NCBI RefSeq assembly: GCF_025770765.1
Contig: NZ_JANZKY010000012.1
Span: 124,001 to 188,000 of the forward strand
Source: Propionivibrio soli
GTDB taxonomy: Bacteria; Pseudomonadota; Gammaproteobacteria; Burkholderiales; Rhodocyclaceae
Direction of reading: 5' to 3'
Length of the DNA: 64,000 nucleotides
The stretch's first letter is position 1. The number at the start of each line of letters is the position of its first letter. Under the pieces are notes generated by a model. That model did no database searches, had not been told where the DNA came from, and was given only the letters and a program-made list of their open reading frames with translations. Of this stretch, positions 17,735 to 25,963 are shown piece after piece. Both the position numbers and the translations under genes were made by a program.

Positions 17735-18904
17735 ATGACCGATGTTGTCTTTGTACCGGATTGGAGCCGGAGTAATCCATATCAAAGGCTGTTGCGGGCA
17801 GGCATCGAAAAATCAGGTTTGTCAGTGTCATTTGCAGCTGTTCCGGCTGGACTTTTTCCGATCAATCGACTGCTGAAAAAATACGCTGAATGCCGCATTG
17901 TCCACATCCACTGGATAGACGACCTAATTGAGCACGTTTACTGGAACCGGACGCCGATCGTCGTGTCTGCGAAGCTGCTGCTCTTTTGGCTTGACATCGC
18001 AATTGCACGGATCCGAGGCAGAAGGATTGTGTGGACAGTGCATAACCTGATTTCCCATGAAAGCCCGGCCCCGGATATCGAGCTACGGGCGCGCCGCCTA
18101 CTTGCCAGCGTTGCTACCCGGTTATTTTTTCATGGAAAGTCGGCTCTCGATCGTGTCCAGGCTCTCTACCGGATGAACCTGGGTCCGAAAGCGTCGATCA
18201 TCGAACATGGGAATTACATCGGTCACTATCCAGCCCCCCGCCAGCCTACGGCAGAACTGAGACGCTCAAGAGGAATTGCTGACGATGATGTCGTAGTCCT
18301 TTTTTTCGGAGCGATACGCGGGTACAAAGGGCTGGAACGCCTGATCCCGGCGTTTGGCGGTGTGGCACGACCGAATATCCGGCTTCTTGTTGCGGGTAAG
18401 TGTTATTCGCCGGCGATTGCAGAGAAGCTTGCCATGGAGACCGGAAAGGATGACCGAGTTAGCCTGACGCTTGGTTTTGTGCCTGAGCCCGAAGTGTCTG
18501 AGTTGTTCGCGATCGCCGACGTCGTCGTCGCACCGTTCGAGCGAACGTTGACATCGGGTTCCGTGATTCTCGCAATGTCGATGGGTAAAGCACTTGTGCT
18601 ACCCAACGAAGCACGTCTGCTCGACGTTGTTAGTGATGAGGGAGCCGATTTTTTTGAAACGGATGCCGAGTTGAAGCAGTTTCTTGAGAATGCAGATCGG
18701 ACTGAGCTTAAGCGAAAGGGGGATTTCAATTTGTTGAGGATGCAGTCAGCGGATTGGATGACAATTGGTAAACGGGTCGTTGAAGCGTATACCAAACCCA
18801 TCGCCTCATTGTCGGCGCTCCCCCTACCTACCAAGTGCAATAGGACAGCAGAGGCGCGGAGCGCCTCGGAATCGAATATCCACGAAGAGGAGGGCGCGTT
18901 TTGA
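17735..18904 (+). CDS. Glycosyltransferase, lower-GC gene
   Basis: 389 residues with a good ribosome-binding site (GGGGAGAAG) before the ATG. The N-terminal lobe has VVFVPDWSRSNPYQRLL and a CRIVHIHWIDDLIEH segment, followed by WTVHNLISHES; these are typical of GumK/WcaL-like GT-B enzymes that act on lipid-linked acceptors. The C-terminal lobe includes VLFFGAIRGYKGLERLI, LLVAGKCYS and TSGSVILAMSMGKALVLPN at the donor site. The last 30 residues are poorly conserved-looking. Codon choice is noticeably more A/T-ending than in neighbouring genes, consistent with later acquisition. Confidence 0.87.
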   Translation: MTDVVFVPDWSRSNPYQRLLRAGIEKSGLSVSFAAVPAGLFPINRLLKKYAECRIVHIHWIDDLIEHVYWNRTPIVVSAKLLLFWLDIAIARIRGRRIVWTVHNLISHESPAPDIELRARRLLASVATRLFFHGKSALDRVQALYRMNLGPKASIIEHGNYIGHYPAPRQPTAELRRSRGIADDDVVVLFFGAIRGYKGLERLIPAFGGVARPNIRLLVAGKCYSPAIAEKLAMETGKDDRVSLTLGFVPEPEVSELFAIADVVVAPFERTLTSGSVILAMSMGKALVLPNEARLLDVVSDEGADFFETDAELKQFLENADRTELKRKGDFNLLRMQSADWMTIGKRVVEAYTKPIASLSALPLPTKCNRTAEARSASESNIHEEEGAF

Positions 18905-18932
18905 TCGTAGCGTGTCTTTTCGGTAAACCGTA

Positions 18933-20381
18933 ATGTCGATTCGACTGGCTTTGCTCTACACCTTTAGCACGCGTTACTTCGCGATGGGCTTGCAGCTTGT
19001 CGCAACGGTGATTCTCGCCCGTTTGCTGAGTCCGGAAGAGATCGGTGTCTATTCGGTCGGTGCGGCGGTGATCATGATTGCGCACACTCTGCGCGATTTT
19101 GGGACCTCCACGTACGTGATACAGGAACGCGAGCTTACGGAGAACAGGCTCGGCACGGCGTTCACGCTGACGGTCATCGTCGCGTGGGTATTGGCCTTAG
19201 CACTTTGGCTCGCTTCTACACCGATCGGCCGGTTTTATGGTGATGCACGGGTAGCGGAAGTACTGGCCGTCATGGCGCTCAATTTCGCGCTGATCCCCTT
19301 CGGCTCCATCAGCATGGCTTTGCTTCGCCGAGCCATGAACTTCCGCGCCATCATGTTCATCACGGTCGCGAGTACGGTTGCTCAATCCGGTGTCTCCGTC
19401 TTGCTGGCTGCCTTGAGCTACGGTTTCATCAGTCTTGCGTGGGGTGCCGTCTGCGGTACGTTGGCGACAGCCTTAGGATCGGTGCTCGCGAGTGCACGTA
19501 GCAACCGATACCGGCCGACGTTTTCCGAAATGCGGCACGTCCTTGCATTCAGCATGCGCAGCAGTGTGTCCTCTATTGCGTCCGAAGCGGGGCACTCGGC
19601 ACCGGACATCGTCCTTGGCCGCACCGTGGGCATGGAAGGGACGGGTCTTTTCTCACGTGCGATGGGGTACGTCCAACTCCTGGAACGCGTGCTTCAGGAT
19701 GTGCTGCGAAGCGTCATGTTGCCCTACATGGCGGAGGTCGAGCGCTCCGGCGAGAACGCTAAAGAGAAAGTAACCATGGTGCTGGACAACGTGGTCTCGG
19801 TTTCGTTGTTCTTCATCGGGCTTACGGCCATTCTGGCGAAACCGCTGGTCATCGTTCTGTACGGAAAACAATGGCTTGAAGCGGTTCCTCTGGCGTACGT
19901 GCTTTGCCCTGCGATCGCGCTGCGATGCGTGGCGCCGACACTGGCCGCATCACTCGTCGCAAGCGGGCGTATCACCACTGTAATGCGCACGTCACTGATT
20001 TCAGCCATCCTCAAGTTCGGTTGCCTTGCGGTTTTCTCGCTTCACGGGCTGCTCTGGGGAGCGGTAGGGTTTGTGGCGGCGGAAGTGGTCAACGTGGCCG
20101 TCTTGCTCTACTTCTGCAACCGCTCGGGCATGTTTCCCTGGGCGAGTTACGTGTCGATCATGACGAAGAATCTTCCCGTAGCTGCCGCGGGCATGGTTCC
20201 CGCCATAATGGCGATGATTTATGTTCCGATACCCATGCCACTCATTGAAGTGATGGTTTATCTCGGCATAGTGGGTTCTCTCTCGGCGATCGTTTGGCTG
20301 GCGACACTCGCGATCCTGGATCGTCCGCCGAAGAACGAGATTGTTCGGCTGCTAGTGTTGATCAAGGCGAAGATCAACTGA
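18933..20381 (+). CDS. wzx: Wzx-type oligosaccharide flippase (MOP superfamily)
   Basis: 482 residues with about 12 to 14 hydrophobic segments. The opening YTFSTRYFAMGLQLVATVILARLLSPEEIGVYSVG is the polysaccharide-biosynthesis/MATE-like signature (key part ILARLLSPEEIGVY). The cytoplasmic loop DFGTSTYVIQE follows, as in other Wzx proteins. It moves the undecaprenyl-diphosphate-linked repeat unit across the inner membrane, feeding the O-ligase/polymerase encoded at 7427-8788. It is the only flippase of this type in the window. It lies 28 bp downstream of a glycosyltransferase gene, so the two probably share a transcript. Confidence 0.92.
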   Translation: MSIRLALLYTFSTRYFAMGLQLVATVILARLLSPEEIGVYSVGAAVIMIAHTLRDFGTSTYVIQERELTENRLGTAFTLTVIVAWVLALALWLASTPIGRFYGDARVAEVLAVMALNFALIPFGSISMALLRRAMNFRAIMFITVASTVAQSGVSVLLAALSYGFISLAWGAVCGTLATALGSVLASARSNRYRPTFSEMRHVLAFSMRSSVSSIASEAGHSAPDIVLGRTVGMEGTGLFSRAMGYVQLLERVLQDVLRSVMLPYMAEVERSGENAKEKVTMVLDNVVSVSLFFIGLTAILAKPLVIVLYGKQWLEAVPLAYVLCPAIALRCVAPTLAASLVASGRITTVMRTSLISAILKFGCLAVFSLHGLLWGAVGFVAAEVVNVAVLLYFCNRSGMFPWASYVSIMTKNLPVAAAGMVPAIMAMIYVPIPMPLIEVMVYLGIVGSLSAIVWLATLAILDRPPKNEIVRLLVLIKAKIN

Positions 20382-20607
20382 GAGGCATTGATCACACATG
20401 CCTTTGGCAAACGAGAAAGTCGTTTGCTTGAACTATCCACACCTTCTCGCTGTCTAGTATCGATTCGCGTCCCTGATTGGGATGACCGACGATGCGCCCT
20501 GGCAGATCGAATTTGTCTTGGCGCCGACAACCCAAGCGAGGCGAGCCGGTGTCATAACGACAGCCTGTTCGTCGGTACTACGCAATCATAAGAACGGGTA
20601 GGAGTCT
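20382..20607 (+). other. 226-bp intergenic spacer
   Basis: No convincing gene is visible in this gap between the flippase and the ATP-grasp genes. It contains a strong hairpin (listed separately at 20407-20427) and several short direct or inverted repeats. TAGGAG just before position 20608 is the ribosome-binding site of the next gene. A promoter for the downstream gene cluster may lie here but no clear -35/-10 pair stands out. Confidence 0.5.
20407..20427 (+). terminator. Perfect 8-bp hairpin downstream of the flippase gene
   Basis: GCAAACGA (20407-20414) and TCGTTTGC (20420-20427) form a perfect 8-bp stem with a GAAAG loop. It lies 26 nt after the flippase stop codon. It lacks a proper U tract (CTTGAAC follows), so it may act as an RNA-stability or processing element and not as an intrinsic terminator. 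Confidence 0.4.
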
Positions 20608-21813
20608 ATGGCGGCGGTAGCGAACAAGCGGCTGATGATTCTCGGTGCCGGGCCGTTTCAATTGCCGGCCATCAAGAAGGCGGCTGAACTCGGTTGCCAT
20701 GTCGTAACGGTAGACAATGTTCCCGGTAACGTGGGTCATGCCTTCGCGCACCAGACGGTCAACGTGAGCACGGTCGACAAAGACGGTGTCCTTCGCGCCG
20801 CGCGTGACTTGCGGATCGATGGGATCTGCACGTTCAGCTCCGATGTCGCTATCCCGACCGTTGCCTATGTTTGCGAACACCTCGGGTTGCCAGGGGCGAG
20901 GCCTCAGGCAGCCGACACAATGGCAACAAAGAGTCTTTTTCGCCGATTCCTGAAAAAAAACGGGTTTCAGTGTCCGGATTTCGTGAGCGGTGATTCGCTG
21001 GACGATGTTGCCGATCGTCTTGGGAATCTCCGTCCTCCTGTGGTCGTAAAGCCGGTCGATGCTTCCGGCTCCCGCGGTGTTACGCGGTTGGATACTCTTG
21101 AATACGGTGAGTTTCAAACGGCATTCCACAAAGCGCAGGGGTTCTCCCGCTCGCACACGGTATGCATGGAGACGTTCGTAGAGGGTACGGAGGTCGGTGG
21201 CGACGCGATCCTGGTTGAAGGACGGGTCGGATTCATTGCGATCACGCACAAACATATGGCGGGGTTCGTTGTTACCGGGCATAGCTTGCCGACCAACATC
21301 CCCCCGGACGCCCAGGCGCGGCTCATCGCACACATCGAGGAACTGTGTTCGGCGCTCGATTACCGTAGTGGCCCGCTGAATTTTGACGCGATTGTTTCCA
21401 CCGACAAGGTGACTATGCTGGAGATGAGCGCTCGCAATGGCGGGAACGGTATCCCGGCCGTAATCGAGCGCTCTACCGGAGTAGACGTGGAAAAGGCGAC
21501 GATTTTTCTGGCGCTCGGCGGGACGCCGACGCTACCGCCGTCGACGACCAGAAGAGGGGCTGGGTCCTTCGTCTTTGGAAGCCCAACGGGGGGGCGCTTG
21601 GAATCGATTAGCTCTGTGGCTGAACTCAAGCAGTCGATTCCCGAAGTGTTTCTTGCTTACATAACAAAGAACATTGGCGATCGAGTCGACTCATTCGAGC
21701 ACAACGGGAACCTTGTAGGTTTCGCGTTGTTTGATTGCGTCGATGCCGACGATTATGAACGCCTCACGGAGCGAATCGGTCATGTCCTCCATCTCACAGT
21801 TGTCGCCGAATAA
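20608..21813 (+). CDS. ATP-grasp domain carboxylate-amine ligase-like protein
   Basis: 401 residues. The N-terminal pre-ATP-grasp Rossmann domain begins LMILGAGPFQLPAIKKAAELG, continues VVTVDNVPGN and has the CTFSSDVAIPTVAYV segment. The ATP-grasp part includes PVVVKPVDASGSRGV (the nucleotide-binding lysine loop), METFVEGTEVGGDAI and the metal-binding NFDAIVSTDKVTMLEMSARNGGNG. Family members ligate a carboxylate to an amine through an acyl phosphate. In an EPS locus the product could be an amide-linked amino-acid substituent on a sugar (inference). It overlaps the next gene by 32 bp. Confidence 0.88.
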   Translation: MAAVANKRLMILGAGPFQLPAIKKAAELGCHVVTVDNVPGNVGHAFAHQTVNVSTVDKDGVLRAARDLRIDGICTFSSDVAIPTVAYVCEHLGLPGARPQAADTMATKSLFRRFLKKNGFQCPDFVSGDSLDDVADRLGNLRPPVVVKPVDASGSRGVTRLDTLEYGEFQTAFHKAQGFSRSHTVCMETFVEGTEVGGDAILVEGRVGFIAITHKHMAGFVVTGHSLPTNIPPDAQARLIAHIEELCSALDYRSGPLNFDAIVSTDKVTMLEMSARNGGNGIPAVIERSTGVDVEKATIFLALGGTPTLPPSTTRRGAGSFVFGSPTGGRLESISSVAELKQSIPEVFLAYITKNIGDRVDSFEHNGNLVGFALFDCVDADDYERLTERIGHVLHLTVVAE

Positions 21814-22819
21814 CTGGGCGGGAAAAGCGGAAAGACGTCTTGCGCCGCGCGCCGAGCCTTCCCAAAGGATGCTCGACTACAGCGTTGTCATCCCCGTTTA
21901 CCGATCGGAAAAGATGCTCGAAGAGCTGCATCGGCGGCTATCGGCCGTAATGCAAGAAATGGGGCAGTCGTACGAAATCCTCTTCGTCGAAGATTGCGGC
22001 TACGACGGCTCGTGGAGAGTTCTGCAGGAACTGGCGACTGACGACGAGAACGTTACCGTAATACAGCTGATGCGAAATTCAGGGCAAAGCAACGCCACGC
22101 TCTGCGGGCTTGCTTATGCCCGAGGTAGGATCGTCATTACGATGGATGACGATCTGCAACATCCGCCGGAGGAAATTCCCGAGCTCATCCGGGCCCTGAA
22201 GCCGGACGTGGACGTTGTGATGGGAGCACCCAAGGAGAAAAAGCACCACTGGTTCAGGCGACTTGGGAGCGGAGTGATGCACAACGTCAACTGCTACCTG
22301 TTGGGTAAGGATCGGACGCTGCGATTTACCAGTTTTCGTTTGATGCGTCGGGCTGTCGTAGATGGCCTGCTCACGATGCGGACCTTGTCTCCAGCGCTTG
22401 GCCCGATGATCAATTCAGTCACTCGCCGTATCGTCAATACGACGGTTCGCCACGATGCGCGCAAGGAAGGTCGCAGCGGCTATACCTTCCGGCGGCTGTT
22501 GGCGCAAACGATGAGCAATCTCATTGGTTATTCAATGCTGCCCCTTCGCCTCCTGGCCATCGTCGGAGGGGTCGGTATCGTTGCGAGCATTGGCTTCGCG
22601 ATTGGCCTGGTGATTCATTACCTGGGCGGGGGAGTGATTCCAGGATGGACATCCACGACGCTGCTGCTCGTGATGCTCTCGGGGTTCAATTTCTTCGCCT
22701 TTGCGATACTCGGCGAGTATGTCCTACGCATTCTCCAGAGAGTCAATGCGACTCCTCAATACTTCGTTCGTGCGCGAGTGACTTCTGCAAAAAAGGAGGA
22801 GGGGCTGCATGCTGTCTGA
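21782..22819 (+). CDS. GT2 polyisoprenyl-phosphate glycosyltransferase (GtrB/ArnC-like)
   Basis: 345 residues from ATG 21782, chosen for GGAG 9 nt upstream; the catalytic domain proper begins at LDYSVVIPVYRSE, so a start at 21869 is an alternative. The GT2 fold shows VIPVYRSEKMLEEL, FVEDCGYDGSW, the metal/nucleotide motif TMDDDLQHPPEEI and GxxR-type segments. Two C-terminal transmembrane helices follow (LLAIVGGVGIVASIGFAIG and LLLVMLSGFNFFAFAILGEY). The family makes undecaprenyl-phosphate sugars at the inner membrane for transfer on the periplasmic side. The UPF0104-type protein and GT-C-like enzyme downstream would complete such a route. Confidence 0.9.
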   Translation: MSSISQLSPNNWAGKAERRLAPRAEPSQRMLDYSVVIPVYRSEKMLEELHRRLSAVMQEMGQSYEILFVEDCGYDGSWRVLQELATDDENVTVIQLMRNSGQSNATLCGLAYARGRIVITMDDDLQHPPEEIPELIRALKPDVDVVMGAPKEKKHHWFRRLGSGVMHNVNCYLLGKDRTLRFTSFRLMRRAVVDGLLTMRTLSPALGPMINSVTRRIVNTTVRHDARKEGRSGYTFRRLLAQTMSNLIGYSMLPLRLLAIVGGVGIVASIGFAIGLVIHYLGGGVIPGWTSTTLLLVMLSGFNFFAFAILGEYVLRILQRVNATPQYFVRARVTSAKKEEGLHAV

Positions 22820-23336
22820 TGAAGTGATTTACCTTAGGAAGCTCGAGGCTTCCGATCTTGATCGCACATGGACATGGATAAATGATCCTGATGTCTATTT
22901 AAAGATCGGATCGCAGGTGCCGGTCTCCAGGACAGCGCAACTCAAGTGGTTTGAGCGTACCGATCAGTCCTCCGAAAAGATCATCTTCGCCGTTTGCCTG
23001 AGAGAGGGAAACGTGCACGTGGGTAACGTTTCGCTCGACTGTATCGAGCCACGCCATAGAACGGCGCGGTTGTCAGTATTCATTGGCGACTCGGCACAGC
23101 GTGGCAGATCGCTCGGATCACGCGCGATCAGATTGCTTGCAGAGTATGCGTTCGGGTTTTTGAATTTGAACCGGATCTGGTGCAAGACAACGGCGGGTGA
23201 CGAACAGGTAGCACGGTTCTACCAAAAGCTCGGATTTACCCACGAAGGCATCATGCGCCAGCACGAGTATGTGGACGGCCGATACGTCGACAAGGTGATT
23301 TATGGCCTGTTGCGCGACGAGTTCGGTAAGCGCTAG
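22809..23336 (+). CDS. GNAT family N-acetyltransferase (RimJ/PseH-like)
   Basis: 175 residues with a very strong ribosome-binding site (AGGAGGGG) and an 11-bp overlap with the GT2 gene. The acetyl-CoA site is visible as FIGDSAQRGRSLGSRAIRLL (the R/Q-x-x-G-x-G/A type loop), with NLNRIWCKTTAGDEQVARFYQKLGF as the C-terminal half. The trailing EHEYVDGRYVDKVIYGLL-type ending (here RQHEYVDGRYVDKVIYGLL) is characteristic of sugar-nucleotide N-acetyltransferases such as PseH and of RimJ-like enzymes. It probably N-acetylates an amino sugar made by the WecE-like aminotransferase encoded at 25964. Confidence 0.88.
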   Translation: MLSDEVIYLRKLEASDLDRTWTWINDPDVYLKIGSQVPVSRTAQLKWFERTDQSSEKIIFAVCLREGNVHVGNVSLDCIEPRHRTARLSVFIGDSAQRGRSLGSRAIRLLAEYAFGFLNLNRIWCKTTAGDEQVARFYQKLGFTHEGIMRQHEYVDGRYVDKVIYGLLRDEFGKR

Positions 23337-23337
23337 A

Positions 23338-23424
23338 CCGCCAGCGCAGGAAACATCGCTGGCAACAGTTTGCTGATAACCGACTGGCGGGATGGCGAGC
23401 ATCTGTAAAGAAGCGGCTTCTTTA
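23338..23424 (+). promoter_or_regulatory. Structured intergenic region with competing hairpins
   Basis: CCGCCAG at 23338-23344 can pair with CTGGCGG at 23384-23390, or the overlapping GCCAGCG at 23340-23346 can pair with CGCTGGC at 23357-23363. The two pairings are mutually exclusive. A third perfect hairpin, TAAAGAAG-CGG-CTTCTTTA, follows at 23406-23424, 17 nt before the next ATG. The arrangement resembles an attenuator, but no leader peptide or ligand-binding class is recognised. Confidence 0.4.
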
Positions 23425-23441
23425 GTGAAAGAACTCTTACG

Positions 23442-24797
23442 ATGAGTACGTTAGGTGGCGCCGTAGCCATGGCACAACTCGTGCGCGACAGTCGGCTCGG
23501 AAGGCGCGAACTCGACACGTTGGCTGCTACGAGACTCAAGAGTGTGCTGATCAATGCCATGGCGGTGCCCCACTACGCGGAGCAGATGCGTAAAGCCGGC
23601 TTCGATCCTCGACGCGATTTCCGGAGCTTGAAGGATTTGTCGGTTCTGCCGATCACGAAGAAGGCGGACATCAAGGCATCTCCGAGTTCTTTCGTTCAAG
23701 CCGCCGAGGCTGGCCGACTGGACCGTTACTTCTCTGACCGTACGTCCGGATCAACCGGCATTCCGCTGACGGTTTATCGCTCGCCCAGAGAGCGTGCATT
23801 CCAGATGGCCAAGTGGTTGCGAGTTCTGTTCGCGAGCGGTTACCGCCCGACGCAGAAAGTTCTCTCGTACACGTCTCCCGGCAGACTCGCTGAGGGGCAC
23901 AGCTTCATACAGCGGTTGGGCTTGTTCAGGCGCCGCGCCGTCGACTACACCTTGCCTCCCGAAGTCCTTACCGACGCGTTGATCGAGTATCAGCCGAATG
24001 CGCTCTACGGCGTCCGCACGAGCCTGCTGAGTGTGGCCGAGGAACTCCAACGCCGCAACACAGTGTGCTCCTCCATCGATCTTGTCATTGCAGGCGGCGA
24101 GGTGATCGATCCCCAAACTCGTGAGATGTGCAAGGCCGTTTTTGGAACGGAGATAACCGAGACATATGGAACCGTCGAAATGGGCGTCATGGCTCATCAG
24201 GTGAAGGGACAGGCGGAGCTTCGACTCATAGAGGACTGCACGTTGTTCGAGTTTCTTGACGAGCAAGGTAACCCCGCCAAGCCGGGAGAGCCAGCGCGGA
24301 TCGTGGTCACAGACCTGCATGGCCGGCTTATGCCGTTTATTCGATACGATCAGGGCGATCTCGTAACGTTCAGCGTTCGGCAGTTGGAAAGCGGTGAAAC
24401 GGTCAGAGTGATAGATCGCATCATCGGACGGCAGGACGACGTTGTGTCGTTACCTAACGGACGATCGCTGACGTACCTCGATTTCTACGAAATCATGGAT
24501 GTCTATCCCGGCGTTGGGCATTTCAGGATCACGCAACATTCCGAGGATCGGTTTCTCCTAGAAGTTGTGGCCGACGAAAGCTACTTCCAAGCAATCACTC
24601 CGGAGCTGCTCTCGAAACTGAAAGCGCTTTCTACCGTGACGCTTTACTTCGACATGCGGCTTGTTGACCGCATCGCCCCCGATCCGAGTGGCAAACGTCG
24701 CATGCTCGTATCGAAGGTGCTGAGGTCGGCAGCGGGTGGGCATGCATATGTACCGCCGACGAGAAATCCACGTCTCGATTTCGCGAGCCAGAGTTGA
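23442..24797 (+). CDS. PaaK/CapK-like adenylate-forming enzyme, second copy
   Basis: 451 residues, same length as the copy at 6053. The helical N-terminus includes LKSVLINAMAVPHYAEQMRK. The P-loop is RTSGSTGIPLTVY, and the later ATP-binding part reads ETYGTVEMGVMAHQV. The adenylate-contact segment is PFIRYDQGDLVTF followed by RIIGRQDDVVSLPNG. In contrast to the first copy, the C-x-C-G-R motif between these segments is missing, so the two are not recent duplicates. Substrate unknown; activation of a carboxylate for glycan modification is inferred from the family. It overlaps the following gene by one base (TGATG). Confidence 0.87.
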   Translation: MSTLGGAVAMAQLVRDSRLGRRELDTLAATRLKSVLINAMAVPHYAEQMRKAGFDPRRDFRSLKDLSVLPITKKADIKASPSSFVQAAEAGRLDRYFSDRTSGSTGIPLTVYRSPRERAFQMAKWLRVLFASGYRPTQKVLSYTSPGRLAEGHSFIQRLGLFRRRAVDYTLPPEVLTDALIEYQPNALYGVRTSLLSVAEELQRRNTVCSSIDLVIAGGEVIDPQTREMCKAVFGTEITETYGTVEMGVMAHQVKGQAELRLIEDCTLFEFLDEQGNPAKPGEPARIVVTDLHGRLMPFIRYDQGDLVTFSVRQLESGETVRVIDRIIGRQDDVVSLPNGRSLTYLDFYEIMDVYPGVGHFRITQHSEDRFLLEVVADESYFQAITPELLSKLKALSTVTLYFDMRLVDRIAPDPSGKRRMLVSKVLRSAAGGHAYVPPTRNPRLDFASQS

Positions 24798-25834
24798 TGT
24801 CCGAAACCGTGGCCAACATGAGACGCGTGATGCCGTTCTTGCGGCGAACGGTCTACTGGGGGTTGCCTCCGCTGATTCTTTACCTGATCTTCAGGCGGAT
24901 CGATTTGGGCGAGTTACGCCAGTTGGCGTCATCGGCCAATATATTCTTCGTGTTCTTCGGCATTGTCATGGTCATTCCAACCGTGGTGATTGGGGCTTTT
25001 CGCTGGCATCTGCTGATGCAGCGTTGCGACACCGCATTTCTTACGCTGAAAGAGAGCACGGGGGAATACTGGAAGAGTTTGGCAATCGGATTTCTCGTTC
25101 CAGGATCGCTCGGCTCGGATACCTATCGGGTGATGATTGTTGGCAGGCAGAACGGCCGTTATCTGCGCAATGCGGTTGTTATTGTTCTTGAGAAACTCGC
25201 CGCTCTCGCTTCCTGTGCTCTATTGCTCGGGATTCTTTATCCGCTGCTAGCGCCAAATGCCTTACCGCCACTCGTCGCTGACATAGTGAATGGCCTGTAT
25301 GTCGTGTTGGTGGTCGGGTGCCTCGCGACGTTGACAGTCTTTGCTTTACGAAGGCAGGTGCTAGCGGCTCGGGTTGCGCGCGCACTATCGAGGCGCTTGC
25401 TCGCATTGGCTCGCAGGGCAGCGCGTTCAGGGGTGGCAGATTCTGGGCAGGACGAGGCAAACGGTACAGTGGGCGAGCTGTTACGCCGGGTCTTTTCGCC
25501 ACGTGTCATTCTTCCCGCACTTGGCTTGTCGTTAGCGGTGCACGTTGTTGCTTCGACGCAGTCGCAAATCCTGTTTCAAGCATTCACGTTCGAGATTCCC
25601 TTTTCAGTAAATCTTTTTGTTACACCATTGCTTGTTCTGCTGTACTCGCTTCCCATCTCATTCGGCGGAATCGGGGTGCGCGAAGGAGCCTCCATCCTGG
25701 CCTACGGAGCGTTCGGAGTGCCTGTGGAGATCGCGTTGGTTGTGAGCTTTTGTGCCTTGTTGGCGAATCTCCTCACGTACGGCATCGGTGCCGCGATCTT
25801 CTTTTTCACTCGGCCGGCCGAGGCCCCGGCTTGA
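24797..25834 (+). CDS. UPF0104 (lysylphosphatidylglycerol synthase TM-region-like) membrane protein
   Basis: 345 residues from the ATG at 24797, which shares a base with the upstream TGA; a TTG three bases earlier is less likely. About eight hydrophobic segments are present. The family signature is seen in GAFRWHLLMQR, the S-IGFLVPGSLGSDTYRV loop and LPISFGGIGVREGASILAYG near the C-terminus. Members include the membrane domain of MprF and AglD/YbhN-like proteins, several of which are proposed flippases for lipid-linked substrates. Between a GT2 polyprenyl-P-sugar synthase and a GT-C-like enzyme it is a good flippase candidate (inference). Confidence 0.85.
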   Translation: MSETVANMRRVMPFLRRTVYWGLPPLILYLIFRRIDLGELRQLASSANIFFVFFGIVMVIPTVVIGAFRWHLLMQRCDTAFLTLKESTGEYWKSLAIGFLVPGSLGSDTYRVMIVGRQNGRYLRNAVVIVLEKLAALASCALLLGILYPLLAPNALPPLVADIVNGLYVVLVVGCLATLTVFALRRQVLAARVARALSRRLLALARRAARSGVADSGQDEANGTVGELLRRVFSPRVILPALGLSLAVHVVASTQSQILFQAFTFEIPFSVNLFVTPLLVLLYSLPISFGGIGVREGASILAYGAFGVPVEIALVVSFCALLANLLTYGIGAAIFFFTRPAEAPA

Positions 25835-25963
25835 TGCTTGCAAGGTGAGTGGGATTCTCGAACCTCACCCATGCTGAATTGTCGGAAGCCCAAGAAAAAT
25901 TGCTATGGGCGCGGCATTGCCCGGTGCCTATTTGTCAGGAAGGCGAACCGTTGAGAGGGTCAC

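Noticed and set aside
25841-25870. tRNA T-arm-like sequence (GGTTCGAGAATCC on the minus strand)
   Set aside because: The loop and stem lengths are wrong and no acceptor, D or anticodon arms accompany it; only a GGTGAG/CTCACC dyad remains.
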